DNA of 64,000 bases from Bog-473 sp963754445 (GTDB lineage Bacteria; Actinomycetota; Acidimicrobiia; Acidimicrobiales; RAAP-2), in assembly GCA_963754445.1 (NCBI GenBank), contig CAVWFT010000002.1, positions 1,984,001 to 2,048,000 of the forward strand, read 5' to 3'. Both the position numbers and the translations under genes were made by a program. Every line of letters starts with the position of its first letter. Within the stretch, counting starts at the first letter, position 1. The notes under the pieces are model-generated. The model searched no databases. It worked only from the letters and a program-made list of their open reading frames with translations, and had not been told where the DNA came from. Positions 45,725 through 54,865 of this stretch are shown here, piece after piece.

Positions 45725-47182
45725 GTGAGCAGCGCAATCCCCAGTCCCCATGCCAACGCCGATGCCAACGCCGATGCCAATGCTGATGCCAACGCCGATG
45801 CCACCGCTGATGCCACCGCCAACGCCGGCTCCACCGCGGACGCCGGCGCCGTAGACGAAGCCGCCGGGCCGACCCGCTCCTGGGTGGAGCGGGATGCCGC
45901 GGTCGTCTGGCACGGCTTCACCCAGATGGCGGCGTACGTCGACAACGCCCCGCTGGTCATCGAGCGGGCGGAGGGGAGGGAGCTCGTCGACGCCGCCGGC
46001 AACCGCTACCTCGATGCGATCTCGTCTTTGTGGGTCAACACGCTGGGCCATCACGTCCCCGAGCTCGACCGGGCCCTGGCCGAGCAGGCCACCAAGGTCG
46101 CTCACACGACCATGCTCGGAAACGGCAACACCGTCGTGGTCGAGCTGGCGGAGGCGCTTGCCGAAGTGGTGCCGGTCGACGATCCCCACTTCCTCTTCGC
46201 GGCCGATGGCGCGGTCGCCGTCGAACAGGCGCTCAAGATCGCGTTCCAGTACTGGGCCAACCGCAAAGAGCCGGGACGCACGGCCTTTTTGGCCCTGGGC
46301 GACGCCTATCACGGTGACACCATGGGATCGCTGTCGGTCGGCGACGGCGGCGTGTTCAGCGCGGTCTTCGATCCGCTCTGTTTCCCCGTGTTGCGTACCC
46401 CTGGTTACGCCGATCCCGGCTGGGCGGACAAGGCGTGCGCCACCATCGAGGCCCACGGGGCCGAGTTGGCGGCCGTCGTCATCGAGCCGCTCGTGCAGGG
46501 GGCGGCCGGGATGTTGTGTGCCTCCGCCTCCGATGTGCGCCGGCTCGGCGAGGCGTGCCGCCAGGCCGGCACCCTCCTCATCTGCGACGAGGTGGCGACC
46601 GGATTCGGGCGGACGGGAACCCTCTTCGCCTCCGAGCAGTGCGGCGTACGTCCGGACCTCTTGTGCCTCGGGAAGGGGATCACCGGGGGCTACCTGGCCA
46701 TGTCGGCCACGGTCGCGTCGGGCCGCGTCTTCGAGGCGTTCCTCGGGGCCGATCTCGGGCCCGAGACCTTCTACCACGGGCATTCCTATGGCGGGAACGC
46801 GCTGGCGGCCGCCGTGGCGCTCGAGCACCTGCGCCTGATGTCCTCGTGGGACGTCCTGGCGAACGTCCGGGCCCGGGCCGACCAGCTGGCGTCCCTCCTG
46901 TCGAGCACCGTCGCCCCTCGGCCCGAGGTGCGCGCGATCCGGCAGCGGGGGCTGATGGTGGGGATCGAGCTGGCGCCGCCCACCGGTGGCCTGCGGTGGG
47001 GGCGCCGGGCGTGTGCCGGAGCCGTGGCCCGTGGGGTCTTGCTGCGTCCGCTCGGTGACGTGGTGGTCGTGATGCCACCCCTGACCACGACGGGGCCCGA
47101 GATCGAACGAATCGTGGCCGCCCTCGATGGGGCGCTCGATGACATCCAGGTCGATCCGGGGGGCGAGGGTTCGACCTCGTGA
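45725..47182 (+). CDS. bioA: Adenosylmethionine-8-amino-7-oxononanoate transaminase BioA
   Basis: 485 residues from the GTG at 45725. The first 55 residues are a low-complexity run of Ala-Asn-Ala-Asp and Ala-Thr units from hexamers; a GTG at 45884 (VERDAAVVWHGFTQM) is an alternative start that omits it. Then the class III aminotransferase follows: VWHGFTQM, WVNTLGHHVPELDRALAEQ, CDEVATGFGRTG, PLP Lys317 (LGKGITGG), and HGHSYGGN. It uses S-adenosylmethionine to make diaminononanoate in biotin synthesis. The stop overlaps bioF (GTGA). Confidence 0.95.
   Translation: MSSAIPSPHANADANADANADANADATADATANAGSTADAGAVDEAAGPTRSWVERDAAVVWHGFTQMAAYVDNAPLVIERAEGRELVDAAGNRYLDAISSLWVNTLGHHVPELDRALAEQATKVAHTTMLGNGNTVVVELAEALAEVVPVDDPHFLFAADGAVAVEQALKIAFQYWANRKEPGRTAFLALGDAYHGDTMGSLSVGDGGVFSAVFDPLCFPVLRTPGYADPGWADKACATIEAHGAELAAVVIEPLVQGAAGMLCASASDVRRLGEACRQAGTLLICDEVATGFGRTGTLFASEQCGVRPDLLCLGKGITGGYLAMSATVASGRVFEAFLGADLGPETFYHGHSYGGNALAAAVALEHLRLMSSWDVLANVRARADQLASLLSSTVAPRPEVRAIRQRGLMVGIELAPPTGGLRWGRRACAGAVARGVLLRPLGDVVVVMPPLTTTGPEIERIVAALDGALDDIQVDPGGEGSTS
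45752..45840. repeat. GCCAACGCCGAT-type repeats at start of bioA
   Basis: Seven to eight 12-base units, first GCCAACGCCGAT then GCCACCGCTGAT and similar, encoding the Asn-Ala-Asp-Ala leader. Confidence 0.85.
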
Positions 47183-48828
47183 CGGGGCTTGCGGGCTCCG
47201 ACTCCAGCTCGAGGGCTGAATCCGGCTTTGGCTCCAGCGCCAGCGCCAGCGCCGACCCTTCCGACGTTCCCCCGGTCGAGAAGGCCACGTCCGTCTGGGA
47301 CGATCGCATCAGGGACCAGCTGGCCGAGGTGGTCGAGCAGGGGCGCTGGCGACAGCCCAGAGAGTTCGATGCGCTCGGGCCTATTGGCCGTCTCGCCGAT
47401 CCGGTGCCGGCTCCTCCGCAAAAACATGAATCCGTCCAGGCCAAGATCCCGAATCCGGCAGCGACCCGCGCCCCGGATGGGGAGATCGTCAGCTTCGCCT
47501 CCAACGACTACCTGGGCCTCAGCGCGCGCCCCGAGGTCATCGCAGCCGCTCACGCAGCGCTCGATCGGTGGGGCACGGGTGCCGGAGCATCACGCCTCGT
47601 CACGGGGTCACGCCCCATCCACAGGGAACTGGAGCATGAGCTGGCCGATTGGAAGGGCACCGAGGCCGCCGTCTGCTTCCCGACCGGATTCGCGGCCAAC
47701 CTGGGCTCGCTGTGCGTGCTGGGCGGACCCGGAGTGCGCGTCCTCTCGGACGAGTTGAATCACGCCAGCATCATTGACGGATGCCGCCTCTCCCGGTCCC
47801 AGCTCGCGGTATATCGCCATCGGGACATGGCGCATCTCGAGGAGCTCCTCGCTGCCGCCGACACCCGCGATGCGGCCCGGTCCCGCGGCACTGCCGGCCG
47901 GGGGACCTCGCTGCCGACGATCGTCGTCTCGGATTCCGTCTTCTCCATGGATGGGGATACCGCCCCGCTCGACGACCTCCTGACTCTCTGCGCCGACCAC
48001 GGCGCACTGCTTTTGCTCGATGAAGCCCACGCCGTCCTCGGCCCCCACCTTCCTCCGACTCCCGGGAACGGCGGGAGGCGATGGGCAGGGGAAGGCGGGG
48101 ACCGTGACGGTGCGCATGTCGGTGCGCACGAAAGAACGGTCGGGGTCCCGCCAGAAGTCGCGTACAACGTCGGCCAAGATGTCGGCCGAGCGGATGTCGG
48201 CCGTCCGGATGTCGTCCGTATAGGAACGTTGTCGAAGACATTGGGTTCGCTCGGCGGCTTCGTGGCGGGGAGTCGTGATGTCATCGACTTGATGGTCAAC
48301 CGGGCCCGCTCGTACATCTTCTCGACGGCGCTGCCGCCTGCTGACGCTGCGGCCGCCCTGGCCGCGCTCCGGATCCTGCGCTCTGAGGAAGGCGATGCCC
48401 TGACGGGCCGCCTCGCCTCGCTGATCGCCCGGATGTCGGAGGCCGGCCTCGCGCCTCCGGATCACCCGAGTCCCATCATCCCGGTGGTCTTGGGACCCGA
48501 GCAGGCCGCACTCGATGCCTCCACGTCGCTCCTCGCCGCCGGTCTGTGGGTGCCGGCCATCCGCCCGCCGACCGTTCCGGTCGGAACCAGCCGCTTGCGG
48601 GTCACCCTTTCGGCCGCCCACCGTGACGAGGACGTCGAGCGTTTAATCGAGGCATTGCTCCGTCTCGAGAGGCAGCCCCTGCCCCTGCCTTCGGCGGCGG
48701 CGACGCCTCAATCCGACCCCGAATTCAGCCTTGCGCCGGGCCGTGGATCCACCCTTGCATCCGACCCAGCGTCCCGTCCCGGATCAGCGTCGACGGCAAT
48801 GCCTGCGGCCATGCCGGCCGCGCGGTAG
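47179..48828 (+). CDS. bioF: 8-amino-7-oxononanoate synthase BioF
   Basis: 549 residues from the GTG at 47179, much longer than the usual 390. Domains: low-complexity Ser/Ala leader, then FASNDYLGLSARPEV, GTGAGASRLVTGSRPIHRELE, SDELNHASIIDGCRLSR, VSDSVFSMDGDTAPLDDL, LDEAHAVLG and PLP Lys353 (GTLSKTLGS). Between LDEAHAVLG and the Lys motif lies an insertion of about 45 residues with 15-base DNA repeats (48175-48220), next to the active-site loop. The C-terminal 55 residues are a Ser/Pro/Ala tail. The condensation of pimeloyl-thioester with alanine is expected to proceed since all core residues remain. Coupled to bioA; bioD follows after 27 bp. Confidence 0.93.
   Translation: MTGLAGSDSSSRAESGFGSSASASADPSDVPPVEKATSVWDDRIRDQLAEVVEQGRWRQPREFDALGPIGRLADPVPAPPQKHESVQAKIPNPAATRAPDGEIVSFASNDYLGLSARPEVIAAAHAALDRWGTGAGASRLVTGSRPIHRELEHELADWKGTEAAVCFPTGFAANLGSLCVLGGPGVRVLSDELNHASIIDGCRLSRSQLAVYRHRDMAHLEELLAAADTRDAARSRGTAGRGTSLPTIVVSDSVFSMDGDTAPLDDLLTLCADHGALLLLDEAHAVLGPHLPPTPGNGGRRWAGEGGDRDGAHVGAHERTVGVPPEVAYNVGQDVGRADVGRPDVVRIGTLSKTLGSLGGFVAGSRDVIDLMVNRARSYIFSTALPPADAAAALAALRILRSEEGDALTGRLASLIARMSEAGLAPPDHPSPIIPVVLGPEQAALDASTSLLAAGLWVPAIRPPTVPVGTSRLRVTLSAAHRDEDVERLIEALLRLERQPLPLPSAAATPQSDPEFSLAPGRGSTLASDPASRPGSASTAMPAAMPAAR
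48175..48220. repeat. 15-bp repeats inside bioF
   Basis: Three near copies of GATGTCGGCCGAGCG in the insertion before the PLP lysine of BioF. Confidence 0.75.
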
Positions 48829-48855
48829 CGGGTCGAGTTGGCGTCCGAGTCGCCG

Positions 48856-49572
48856 ATGATGGCGCCAATCCGGCCGGCTCGGCTGATCGTGGTCGTGGGG
48901 ACGGGAACCGACATCGGGAAGACGTGGGTCGCCGCTCGCCTGCTCAAAGCGTTGCGCGCATCGGGCCTCATCGTCGCGGCGCGAAAGCCGGCCCAGTCCT
49001 TCGCACCGGATGACCCCGTCGAGGCGAGAGACGCCTCTGTCCTCGGGAAGGCGACGGGCGAACTCCCGGCCGTGGTGTGCCGGGAGGATCGTTGGTACGA
49101 AATTCCGATGGCCCCACCAATGGCGGCCGAGGTGCTCGATCGCCCACCCTTCGGGATTGCCGATCTGGTCGAGGAGATCGAGTGGCCGGCGTACGCGGTG
49201 GACGTCGGACTGGTGGAGACCGCAGGCGGACTGCGCTCGCCGCTGGCCAACGACGGAGACTGCCTCGCGTTTTGCGAGGCTCTCTCTCCTGACGCGGGCG
49301 TTCTTGTTGCTGACGCCGGATTGGGAACGATCAACTCAGTACGCTTGACCGCTGACGCGATGAAACATCTGGGGATTCCCGTCGTCATCGTGCTCAATAG
49401 ATACAACCACGATTCGGAACTTCATCGGAGGAACCTGGCCTGGCTCCGCGACCGGGACGGCTTCGATGTCGAGATCTCGTTGGGTGGTGCGGACGGATCC
49501 TCTGGCAGTCGAAGCGAGAACGATCTGGCGCGGAGTTTGCTCCGAGATCTGCCCATCTTCGGGTCGCCCTAA
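48856..49572 (+). CDS. bioD: Dethiobiotin synthetase BioD
   Basis: 238 residues from the ATG at 48856 (ATG 48859 or TTG 48838 are possible). P-loop GTGTDIGKTWVAARL at 15-29 is the BioD Walker A with its TDIGKT signature. The usual downstream features remain: KPAQSF, ETAGGLRSPLANDGDC, VADAGLGTINSVRLTADAM and LNRYNHDSELHRRN. It closes the ureido ring using ATP and CO2. Third gene of the bioA-bioF-bioD operon, which lacks bioB; that gene lies 3 kb downstream on the other strand. Confidence 0.94.
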   Translation: MMAPIRPARLIVVVGTGTDIGKTWVAARLLKALRASGLIVAARKPAQSFAPDDPVEARDASVLGKATGELPAVVCREDRWYEIPMAPPMAAEVLDRPPFGIADLVEEIEWPAYAVDVGLVETAGGLRSPLANDGDCLAFCEALSPDAGVLVADAGLGTINSVRLTADAMKHLGIPVVIVLNRYNHDSELHRRNLAWLRDRDGFDVEISLGGADGSSGSRSENDLARSLLRDLPIFGSP

Positions 49573-50133
49573 CTCGCCGCCCTCGGGCCCCATTGCAGGG
49601 CCAACGTGGGCATGTTTCCCCCTACGTCCATTGCACCAAACTCGACGGGTTCCCTAGGCCAAATGCTTGAATCCCCCGATCGTCGGGGCTACGGTCGGTG
49701 GCAGCGGAATCACAACACGGAGACGTGATCGGCCTAGAAACGCGGGCGCCGATCCGGTCTGGAGCGAAACGTTCTGACCTTGTCTTTTGTGTGCTCGTCC
49801 AGTGCAAACAGCCCGCTCATGCTCGGGACGAAGAGATCGTCGGCAACGAGGCGGGGACGGACCCGAGTCTCTCTGAAGAGGGGAGGCTCGGGTCCCACCT
49901 CCCCCCAACGTCCACCTCCCCCAAAAGTCCGCCTCATCCAAAAGTCCGCCTCATCCAAAAGTCCGCCTCATCCAAAGGGAGGTCGGCCGCATCGCCCGAC
50001 CAGATCCCCGACGGACGCCGTCTGTGGACTCCCTTTGAACCTCCGGCTGGTCTCTGAAATCGCGCTGCCTGTTTGCGATCTTCACAAAACTTCTGACGTT
50101 CCGTCCGGCGCGACGAGACCGTTCTCCTCCGTG
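49573..50133. other. Intergenic stretch of 560 bp
   Basis: Between bioD and the HNH endonuclease gene. The only structure I see is a 17-bp tandem repeat (49922-49972) and a short GC-rich inverted sequence near 49673 (CCCGATCGTCGGGG). An open frame extends through it into the HNH gene but lacks coding character in this part. No other feature recognised. Confidence 0.5.
49922..49972. repeat. Three 17-bp tandem repeats
   Basis: Three identical copies of CAAAAGTCCGCCTCATC, plus a partial fourth. No dyad symmetry or spacer, so not CRISPR. It lies 160 bp upstream of the HNH gene start. Confidence 0.9.
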
Positions 50134-51594
50134 ATGGCCAACGAAGGCGAGTCCGGCCGCGCCGCCGAGAGTGGACCCGCTAGCGGGAAGAGACGACTGA
50201 GGGGCGAAGGCCCCGGGCGCGCATCCGCCAAGACCCCGAGATCGGGGAGACGTTCGCCGCCGGGCGGGTTTCCGGCGACGCGCCGTCGACCGCCTTCTCG
50301 GGATTTCGGTGGGGATGCCCGATCGAAAGACCTTGCCGGCCGCATCCAACAACGATCGAGTCGAATCTCTGCATTGTTGCGAGAACAGCTGACCGACATC
50401 GCGGAGTTCGATCGGGCCGAGGCGTGGCGCGGCGATGGCGCCGGTTCGATGATTGCCTGGGTCACCGACAAATGCGGCGTCGCTAGCTCGACTGCTCGAC
50501 AGTGGGTGAACTCGGCGACGCACCTCGAGGCGCTCCCGTCCCTGTCAGACGGCCTCGCCACGGGCGCGATCTCGTTGGACAAGGTGGCCCCACTAGCCGA
50601 GGTCGCGTCCCCGGCCACGGACGCCGAGCTTCGCTCGACGGCGGAGCAGTGCTCGGTCAAGCAGATCAGGGATCTCATGGAGTGGCACCGGGCGACTCAG
50701 GATGCGCTGGCTGGATCGGCGGTCCGGGAGTTCGAGAATCGGACGCTCAGATTCAACGATGCTCGGCGGACGATGTGGGTTGCGTTCACCCGCGACGAGT
50801 ACGCCTTGGCTAAGTCGGCCCTGGTGGGCCGAGTATCCAGCGATGAGCGCAACCCGCGGGCGTCGAGCGTACCGACAGGGCGATCCGGACCGATGGGCGC
50901 ACAATCGCAGGGCTACGTGCCCTACGACAAGCGCCTCTATGACGTGCTGCTCGAAGTCCTGCGTGGCGCTTCGGCGGGCGTGGGAAGGATCGGCGTCGTC
51001 CCTGCGGCCAAGGTCGGGACGCGAGGAGCTTCGGGGTCGAGCGGAAGCGGAGCGACATCGCACCGCGGTGCTGGCGTCAATAGGGGCACGAGTCGTGCGC
51101 TTCGTCCTCGGCTCATCGTGCACGCCCCGTTAGAGCTCTTGCTGGGTGCCGAATCCGGCACCGCTGAAATCGAAGGCGCCGGACCGGTGGCGGCCGAGGT
51201 GGTGCGGCGGCTGGCGTGCGACGCCCACATCACGCTCTCCGCTGAGCGGCCCGACGGCATGATCCTCGATCAGGGTCGTGCCCGCAGGGACCCGACGACC
51301 GCCCAACGCATTGAAATTGCGCGCCGGGACAAGGGCTGCCGATTTCCAGGGTGCCCGTATCGCGAGTTCACCGACGTCCACCACATGCGACATTGGATCG
51401 ACGGTGGACTCACGAATCTGGACAACCTGATCACCCTGTGTGGGCGTCATCACAATGCGGTGCACGAGTTGGGTTGGACCATGGCCGGCGATGCCAACGC
51501 CGAAGTGGCATTCACCAGTCCGACCGGGCAGACGATGAATTCCGTCCCGTCTCCAACTTGGCGAATGTCGCGTCGTAATCCCGATACGAGTTAG
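50134..51594 (+). CDS. DUF222 HNH endonuclease family protein
   Basis: 486 residues from the ATG at 50134 (GTG 50131 adjacent). N-terminal 75 residues are basic and low-complexity, then a DUF222 helical domain (ALLREQLTDIAEFDRAEAWRG), and a C-terminal HNH: zinc Cys pair in CRFPGCPYREFTDVHHMRHW, DGGLTNLDNLITLCGRHHNAVHE. Such proteins are multi-copy in actinobacterial genomes and may be mobile or linked to repair; role unproven. It splits the biotin genes. Overall less GC-biased than its neighbours. Confidence 0.88.
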   Translation: MANEGESGRAAESGPASGKRRLRGEGPGRASAKTPRSGRRSPPGGFPATRRRPPSRDFGGDARSKDLAGRIQQRSSRISALLREQLTDIAEFDRAEAWRGDGAGSMIAWVTDKCGVASSTARQWVNSATHLEALPSLSDGLATGAISLDKVAPLAEVASPATDAELRSTAEQCSVKQIRDLMEWHRATQDALAGSAVREFENRTLRFNDARRTMWVAFTRDEYALAKSALVGRVSSDERNPRASSVPTGRSGPMGAQSQGYVPYDKRLYDVLLEVLRGASAGVGRIGVVPAAKVGTRGASGSSGSGATSHRGAGVNRGTSRALRPRLIVHAPLELLLGAESGTAEIEGAGPVAAEVVRRLACDAHITLSAERPDGMILDQGRARRDPTTAQRIEIARRDKGCRFPGCPYREFTDVHHMRHWIDGGLTNLDNLITLCGRHHNAVHELGWTMAGDANAEVAFTSPTGQTMNSVPSPTWRMSRRNPDTS

Positions 51595-51675
51595 AGCGAC
51601 CGGGCAAGTGCGGGATGATCGATTCTGGAAGGCATCGTCGCGTGAGCGTGCTGCGCGCGTTCTTGCCTGTGCCAC

Positions 51676-52125
51676 TCAGTGGTTCGCCCGCTCCATGATC
51701 CCGGGGTCGCCGGCCCGCCAGGTCACCGTCAACCGGATCCCGGTCAGTAACCAGCGCCCGTCGATCCGGGCCAGCGTGTCCTCGTAGTACCCGCCGATCG
51801 TGAACCACGAAGACGCGTCCTTCGGGTCCAAGACATGGTGAGCCTGCACGTACATGGTGATCGCCGCAGCGTCACCGTCGATTGTGGACAGCGGATTGGT
51901 CATCGAGTGCTGCGTGGCGGCCAGACCGGAGAAGAGCGGGACTATGCCGGCGACCCACTCGTCGGCGGGCATCTGTCGCGGTGGAGAGTCCGGGCTGTAG
52001 CTGGAGAAGTCGATCGTCACCACATCGGCGAATAGCGAGCGGAATAGCAGCCAATCGCGTCGATCGACACCGGTGGCGTAGCGGTACACGGTTTCGGCCA
52101 CAGCGAGGTGTTCGGACGACTCCAT
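51676..52125 (-). CDS. NTF2-like / SnoaL family protein
   Basis: 149 residues from the ATG at 52125 (MESSEHLAVAETVYRYATGVDRRDWLLFRSLF), with GAGG upstream. It has a cone-shaped NTF2 fold: DRRDWLLFRSLFADVVTIDF, ATQHSMTNPLSTIDGDAAAITMYVQAHH, and RWLLTGIRLTVTWRAGD. SnoaL-type members are isomerases, dehydratases or ligand carriers in polyketide and steroid chemistry. Lies 20 bp after the BsaP-like gene on the same strand, so it may be co-transcribed with bioB. Confidence 0.88.
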   Translation of the reverse strand: MESSEHLAVAETVYRYATGVDRRDWLLFRSLFADVVTIDFSSYSPDSPPRQMPADEWVAGIVPLFSGLAATQHSMTNPLSTIDGDAAAITMYVQAHHVLDPKDASSWFTIGGYYEDTLARIDGRWLLTGIRLTVTWRAGDPGIMERANH

Positions 52126-52145
52126 CGTGAGGGCCTCGCGCTTCC

Positions 52146-52346
52146 TCAGGTGGAGTGCATCACGGCGTGATCGCGGCACCGTGCGGTCCAGCCGGTCGGG
52201 GTCACAGTGACCGTCATGCGCCGCCCGCACTCGGGGCAGAAGCGGGGCGGGTCGAGCTCGCGCCCGCACCCCGGGCATTCCTCTGACTTGCGGCCACACC
52301 CGGTGCAATGCGTGGGACTGACCGACATGGCCGCTGTGGTGCCCAC
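52146..52346 (-). CDS. BsaP-like biotin synthase auxiliary protein
   Basis: 66 residues from the GTG at 52346, with an ATG at 52328 also possible. It lies 12 bp after bioB on the same strand. Cys-rich, with seven Cys (14, 17, 24, 27, 37, 40, 57): HCTGCG, CPGCG and the conserved LDPPRFCPECGRRM followed by VTPTGWTARCRDH. The RFCPxCGRRM and GWxAxC patterns match the small mycobacterial protein described as required for biotin synthase activity. A Fe-S or Zn site is likely. Its operon position with bioB supports the assignment. Confidence 0.85.
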   Translation of the reverse strand: MGTTAAMSVSPTHCTGCGRKSEECPGCGRELDPPRFCPECGRRMTVTVTPTGWTARCRDHAVMHST

Positions 52347-52358
52347 GGCTGTGCCGAG

Positions 52359-53489
52359 TTAGATGGCCGCGGTGAGGGCGCCGATGGGCATGCGGAGGTC
52401 TTCGAGCATCTGCATGTCCTCTTCGGCCGATCGACCGAGCGTCGTGAGGTAGTTGCCCACGATGAGCGCGTTGATGCCAGCGGTCATGCCAATGGCCTGC
52501 AGGTCGCGCAGGGTGACTTCACGGCCTCCGGCATAGCGAAGGATGACCGAGGGGAGCGCAAGGCGGAAGAGGGCGATCCAGCGGACGGCCTCCCAGGCAC
52601 TGAGGATCGGGCGATCGCCGAGCGGAGTGCCCGGGCGGGGGTTCAAGAAATTGAGTGGTACCTCGGTCGGATCGAGGTCCTGGAGCTGTGTGAGGAGCTC
52701 GACCCGCTGTGCATCGCTCTCTCCCATGTTGAGGAGGGCGCCACAGCAGAGCTCCATTCCGTAGGCCTTCACGAGGCGGCAGGTGTCGGCCCGCTCGTCC
52801 CAGTTGTGCGTCGTGACGATCTGCGGAAAGAAGGAGCGTGCCGTCTCGACGTTGTGGTTGTACCGGTGCACGCCGCCCTCGGCAAGTCGACGGGTCTGAT
52901 CCTCGGTGAGGATGCCCGCGCTGACCGCGACGTTGAGACCCGTCTCGTCGCGAATCAACGGGACCAGATCGAGAATTCGCTGCAGCGTTCGCTCGTCGGG
53001 TCCACGGATGGCGAGCACGATGCAGAACTCGGAAGCGCCGAGCGCGGCGGTCTCCCTCGCTGCGGTCAGCACTTCGTCGCGGTCGAGGAACGGCGTGGCC
53101 TTGACCGGAGTCTCGAAGCGCGACGACTGCGAGCAGAAGTGGCAGTCCTCCGGGCAGCCGCCGGTCTTGGCGGACAAGATGCCCTCGATCTCGACTTCGG
53201 GTCCACACCAGGCGAGGCGGACCTGGTGGGCGAGTGCCGCCAGGTTCATCACTGCGCCATCCGGCAACGCGGCCAGGGCGCTGAGCTCCTCGGCGGTGAG
53301 GAGGCGGCGCTCGTCGAGCAGCGCTTTCTCGGCGCCGGCGATGACGGCTCGCTCGGCCGGATCCAGGGCGACCTGGGCGGGCGGCGGTGCACCGCCCTCA
53401 TGGGTGCTGGTGGAACCCGGTGATGAGCCGGTGGGCTGGGGCGCAGGCGATCCGGAGCGGCGGAAGCTGACGGGGCTCGAGATGGTCAC
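52359..53489 (-). CDS. bioB: Biotin synthase BioB
   Basis: 376 residues from the GTG at 53489; the frame opens to ATG 53564, but that part lacks family similarity and would overlap the divergent gene start. A Pro/Ser-rich N-terminal 40 residues precede the radical-SAM barrel. Motif CPEDCHFC with Cys112, 116 and 119 binds the 4Fe-4S cluster; further motifs KAYGMELCCGALLNMGE, PLNFLNPRPGTPLG and INALIVGNYLTT. It inserts sulfur into dethiobiotin. It leads a minus-strand unit with the BsaP-like gene and possibly the SnoaL gene; the rest of the pathway is at 45725-49572. Confidence 0.96.
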   Translation of the reverse strand: MTISSPVSFRRSGSPAPQPTGSSPGSTSTHEGGAPPPAQVALDPAERAVIAGAEKALLDERRLLTAEELSALAALPDGAVMNLAALAHQVRLAWCGPEVEIEGILSAKTGGCPEDCHFCSQSSRFETPVKATPFLDRDEVLTAARETAALGASEFCIVLAIRGPDERTLQRILDLVPLIRDETGLNVAVSAGILTEDQTRRLAEGGVHRYNHNVETARSFFPQIVTTHNWDERADTCRLVKAYGMELCCGALLNMGESDAQRVELLTQLQDLDPTEVPLNFLNPRPGTPLGDRPILSAWEAVRWIALFRLALPSVILRYAGGREVTLRDLQAIGMTAGINALIVGNYLTTLGRSAEEDMQMLEDLRMPIGALTAAI

Positions 53490-53563
53490 GGCGCCCACGG
53501 TAGTGGCATGGTGGGTACACCCGGTAGCCGAGTGCAGGTGGCCGGCCACAGGGAGGAGCATCA

Positions 53564-54865
53564 ATGGCCTGGGACTTCTCGACCGAGCCCGAGTTCGAGG
53601 CGAAGTTGGAATGGATGCGTGGATTCGTGCGGGAGGAGGTCTTCCCGCTCGAGACCTTGCTGCTCACCTATGACCAGGTGCGTCAGATCATTCGACCGCT
53701 GCAGGAGCAGGTCAAGGAGCAGGGATTGTGGGCGGCGCACCTCCCTCCCTCGCTGGGTGGCATGGGTTTCGGTCAGGTGCGTCTTGGCCTGATGCACGAG
53801 ATCCTGGGTCAATCGCCCTTGGCGCCGGTGGTCTTCGGCAACAACGCGCCCGACTCGGGGAACGCGGAGTTGCTGGCGGTGGGGATCGAAGAGACCGGTG
53901 ACGAGGAGATGCGCCAGAAGTGGTTGCAGCCCTTGCTCGACGGGTCGTTGCGCTCCGCCTTCTCCATGACGGAGCCGAACACGGCCGGCTCCGATCCCAC
54001 GCTGCTGGCGACGACTGCGGTCCGGGACGGGGACGAGTGGATCATCAACGGGCACAAGTGGTTCACGTCCAACGGATCGGTGGCGGATTTCCTCATCGTG
54101 ATGGCGGTGACCAATCCAGACGTCCATCCCTACTCGGGGTCGTCGATGATCGTCGTGCCGGTGGCGACGCCGGGTGTCGATGTCGTCCGCGACGTGGCCA
54201 CGATGGAGGATCCCGACACCCCGTTCGGCCGCTTCGGTAATCATGCCGAGATCCGCTACGTCGATGTTCGGGTGCCGGTCGAGAACTTGATCGGGAGGGA
54301 GGGATCTGGATTCTTGCTGGCCCAGAAGCGGCTTGGTCCTGGCCGTATCCATCACTGCATGCGCTGGCTCGGCCAGTCCCGCCGAGCATTCGACATGATG
54401 TGCGAGCGATCGGTGTCCCGCTATGCGCACGGATCGACGCTGGCCGAGAAGCAAACCATCCAGAACTGGGTGGCTGACTCGATGGCCGAGATGCAGGCCG
54501 CACGGCTCATGACATTGCAGGCTGCCTGGAAGATGGATCAGGAGGGCGCGTCAGCGGCCCGGGTCGAAATCGCGATGATCAAGTACTACGGGGCGAAGGT
54601 GCTCTACGACGTGATCGACCGCGCCATCCAGGTTCACGGATCATTGGGCTACTCGTGCGACCTGCCTTTGGAGTCGATGTACCGGGCGGCGCGTGCTGCC
54701 CGCATCTACGACGGTCCCGACGAAGTTCATCGCCAGACTGTGGCCCGCCAGGTGCTCAAGGGGTACACGGCCCATGAAGTTCCGACAGAGCACATCCCGA
54801 CCCGCCGAGCCGAGGCGCAGCGTCGATTTGCCGACCTCTTGGAGGACTTCACCGTCGACGCGTAG
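53564..54865 (+). CDS. Acyl-CoA dehydrogenase (ACAD10/11-like)
   Basis: 433 residues. The ATG at 53564 has GGGAGGAG upstream. Features: GLWAAHLPPSLGGMGFGQVRLGLMHEILGQS, SMTEPNTAGSDPTLL, FGNHAEIRYVDVRVP, VHGSLGYSCDLPLESMYRAARAARIYDGPDEVHRQTVARQVLKGY. It belongs to the single-chain acyl-CoA dehydrogenases of the ACAD10/11-like group, longer than the FadE28/29-type pair. Substrate unknown. Divergent from bioB with 74 bp between. Confidence 0.93.
   Translation: MAWDFSTEPEFEAKLEWMRGFVREEVFPLETLLLTYDQVRQIIRPLQEQVKEQGLWAAHLPPSLGGMGFGQVRLGLMHEILGQSPLAPVVFGNNAPDSGNAELLAVGIEETGDEEMRQKWLQPLLDGSLRSAFSMTEPNTAGSDPTLLATTAVRDGDEWIINGHKWFTSNGSVADFLIVMAVTNPDVHPYSGSSMIVVPVATPGVDVVRDVATMEDPDTPFGRFGNHAEIRYVDVRVPVENLIGREGSGFLLAQKRLGPGRIHHCMRWLGQSRRAFDMMCERSVSRYAHGSTLAEKQTIQNWVADSMAEMQAARLMTLQAAWKMDQEGASAARVEIAMIKYYGAKVLYDVIDRAIQVHGSLGYSCDLPLESMYRAARAARIYDGPDEVHRQTVARQVLKGYTAHEVPTEHIPTRRAEAQRRFADLLEDFTVDA

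Noticed and set aside
49922..49972. CRISPR-like appearance of the 17-bp repeats
   Set aside because: The units are directly adjacent with no spacers, and no cas genes are present.
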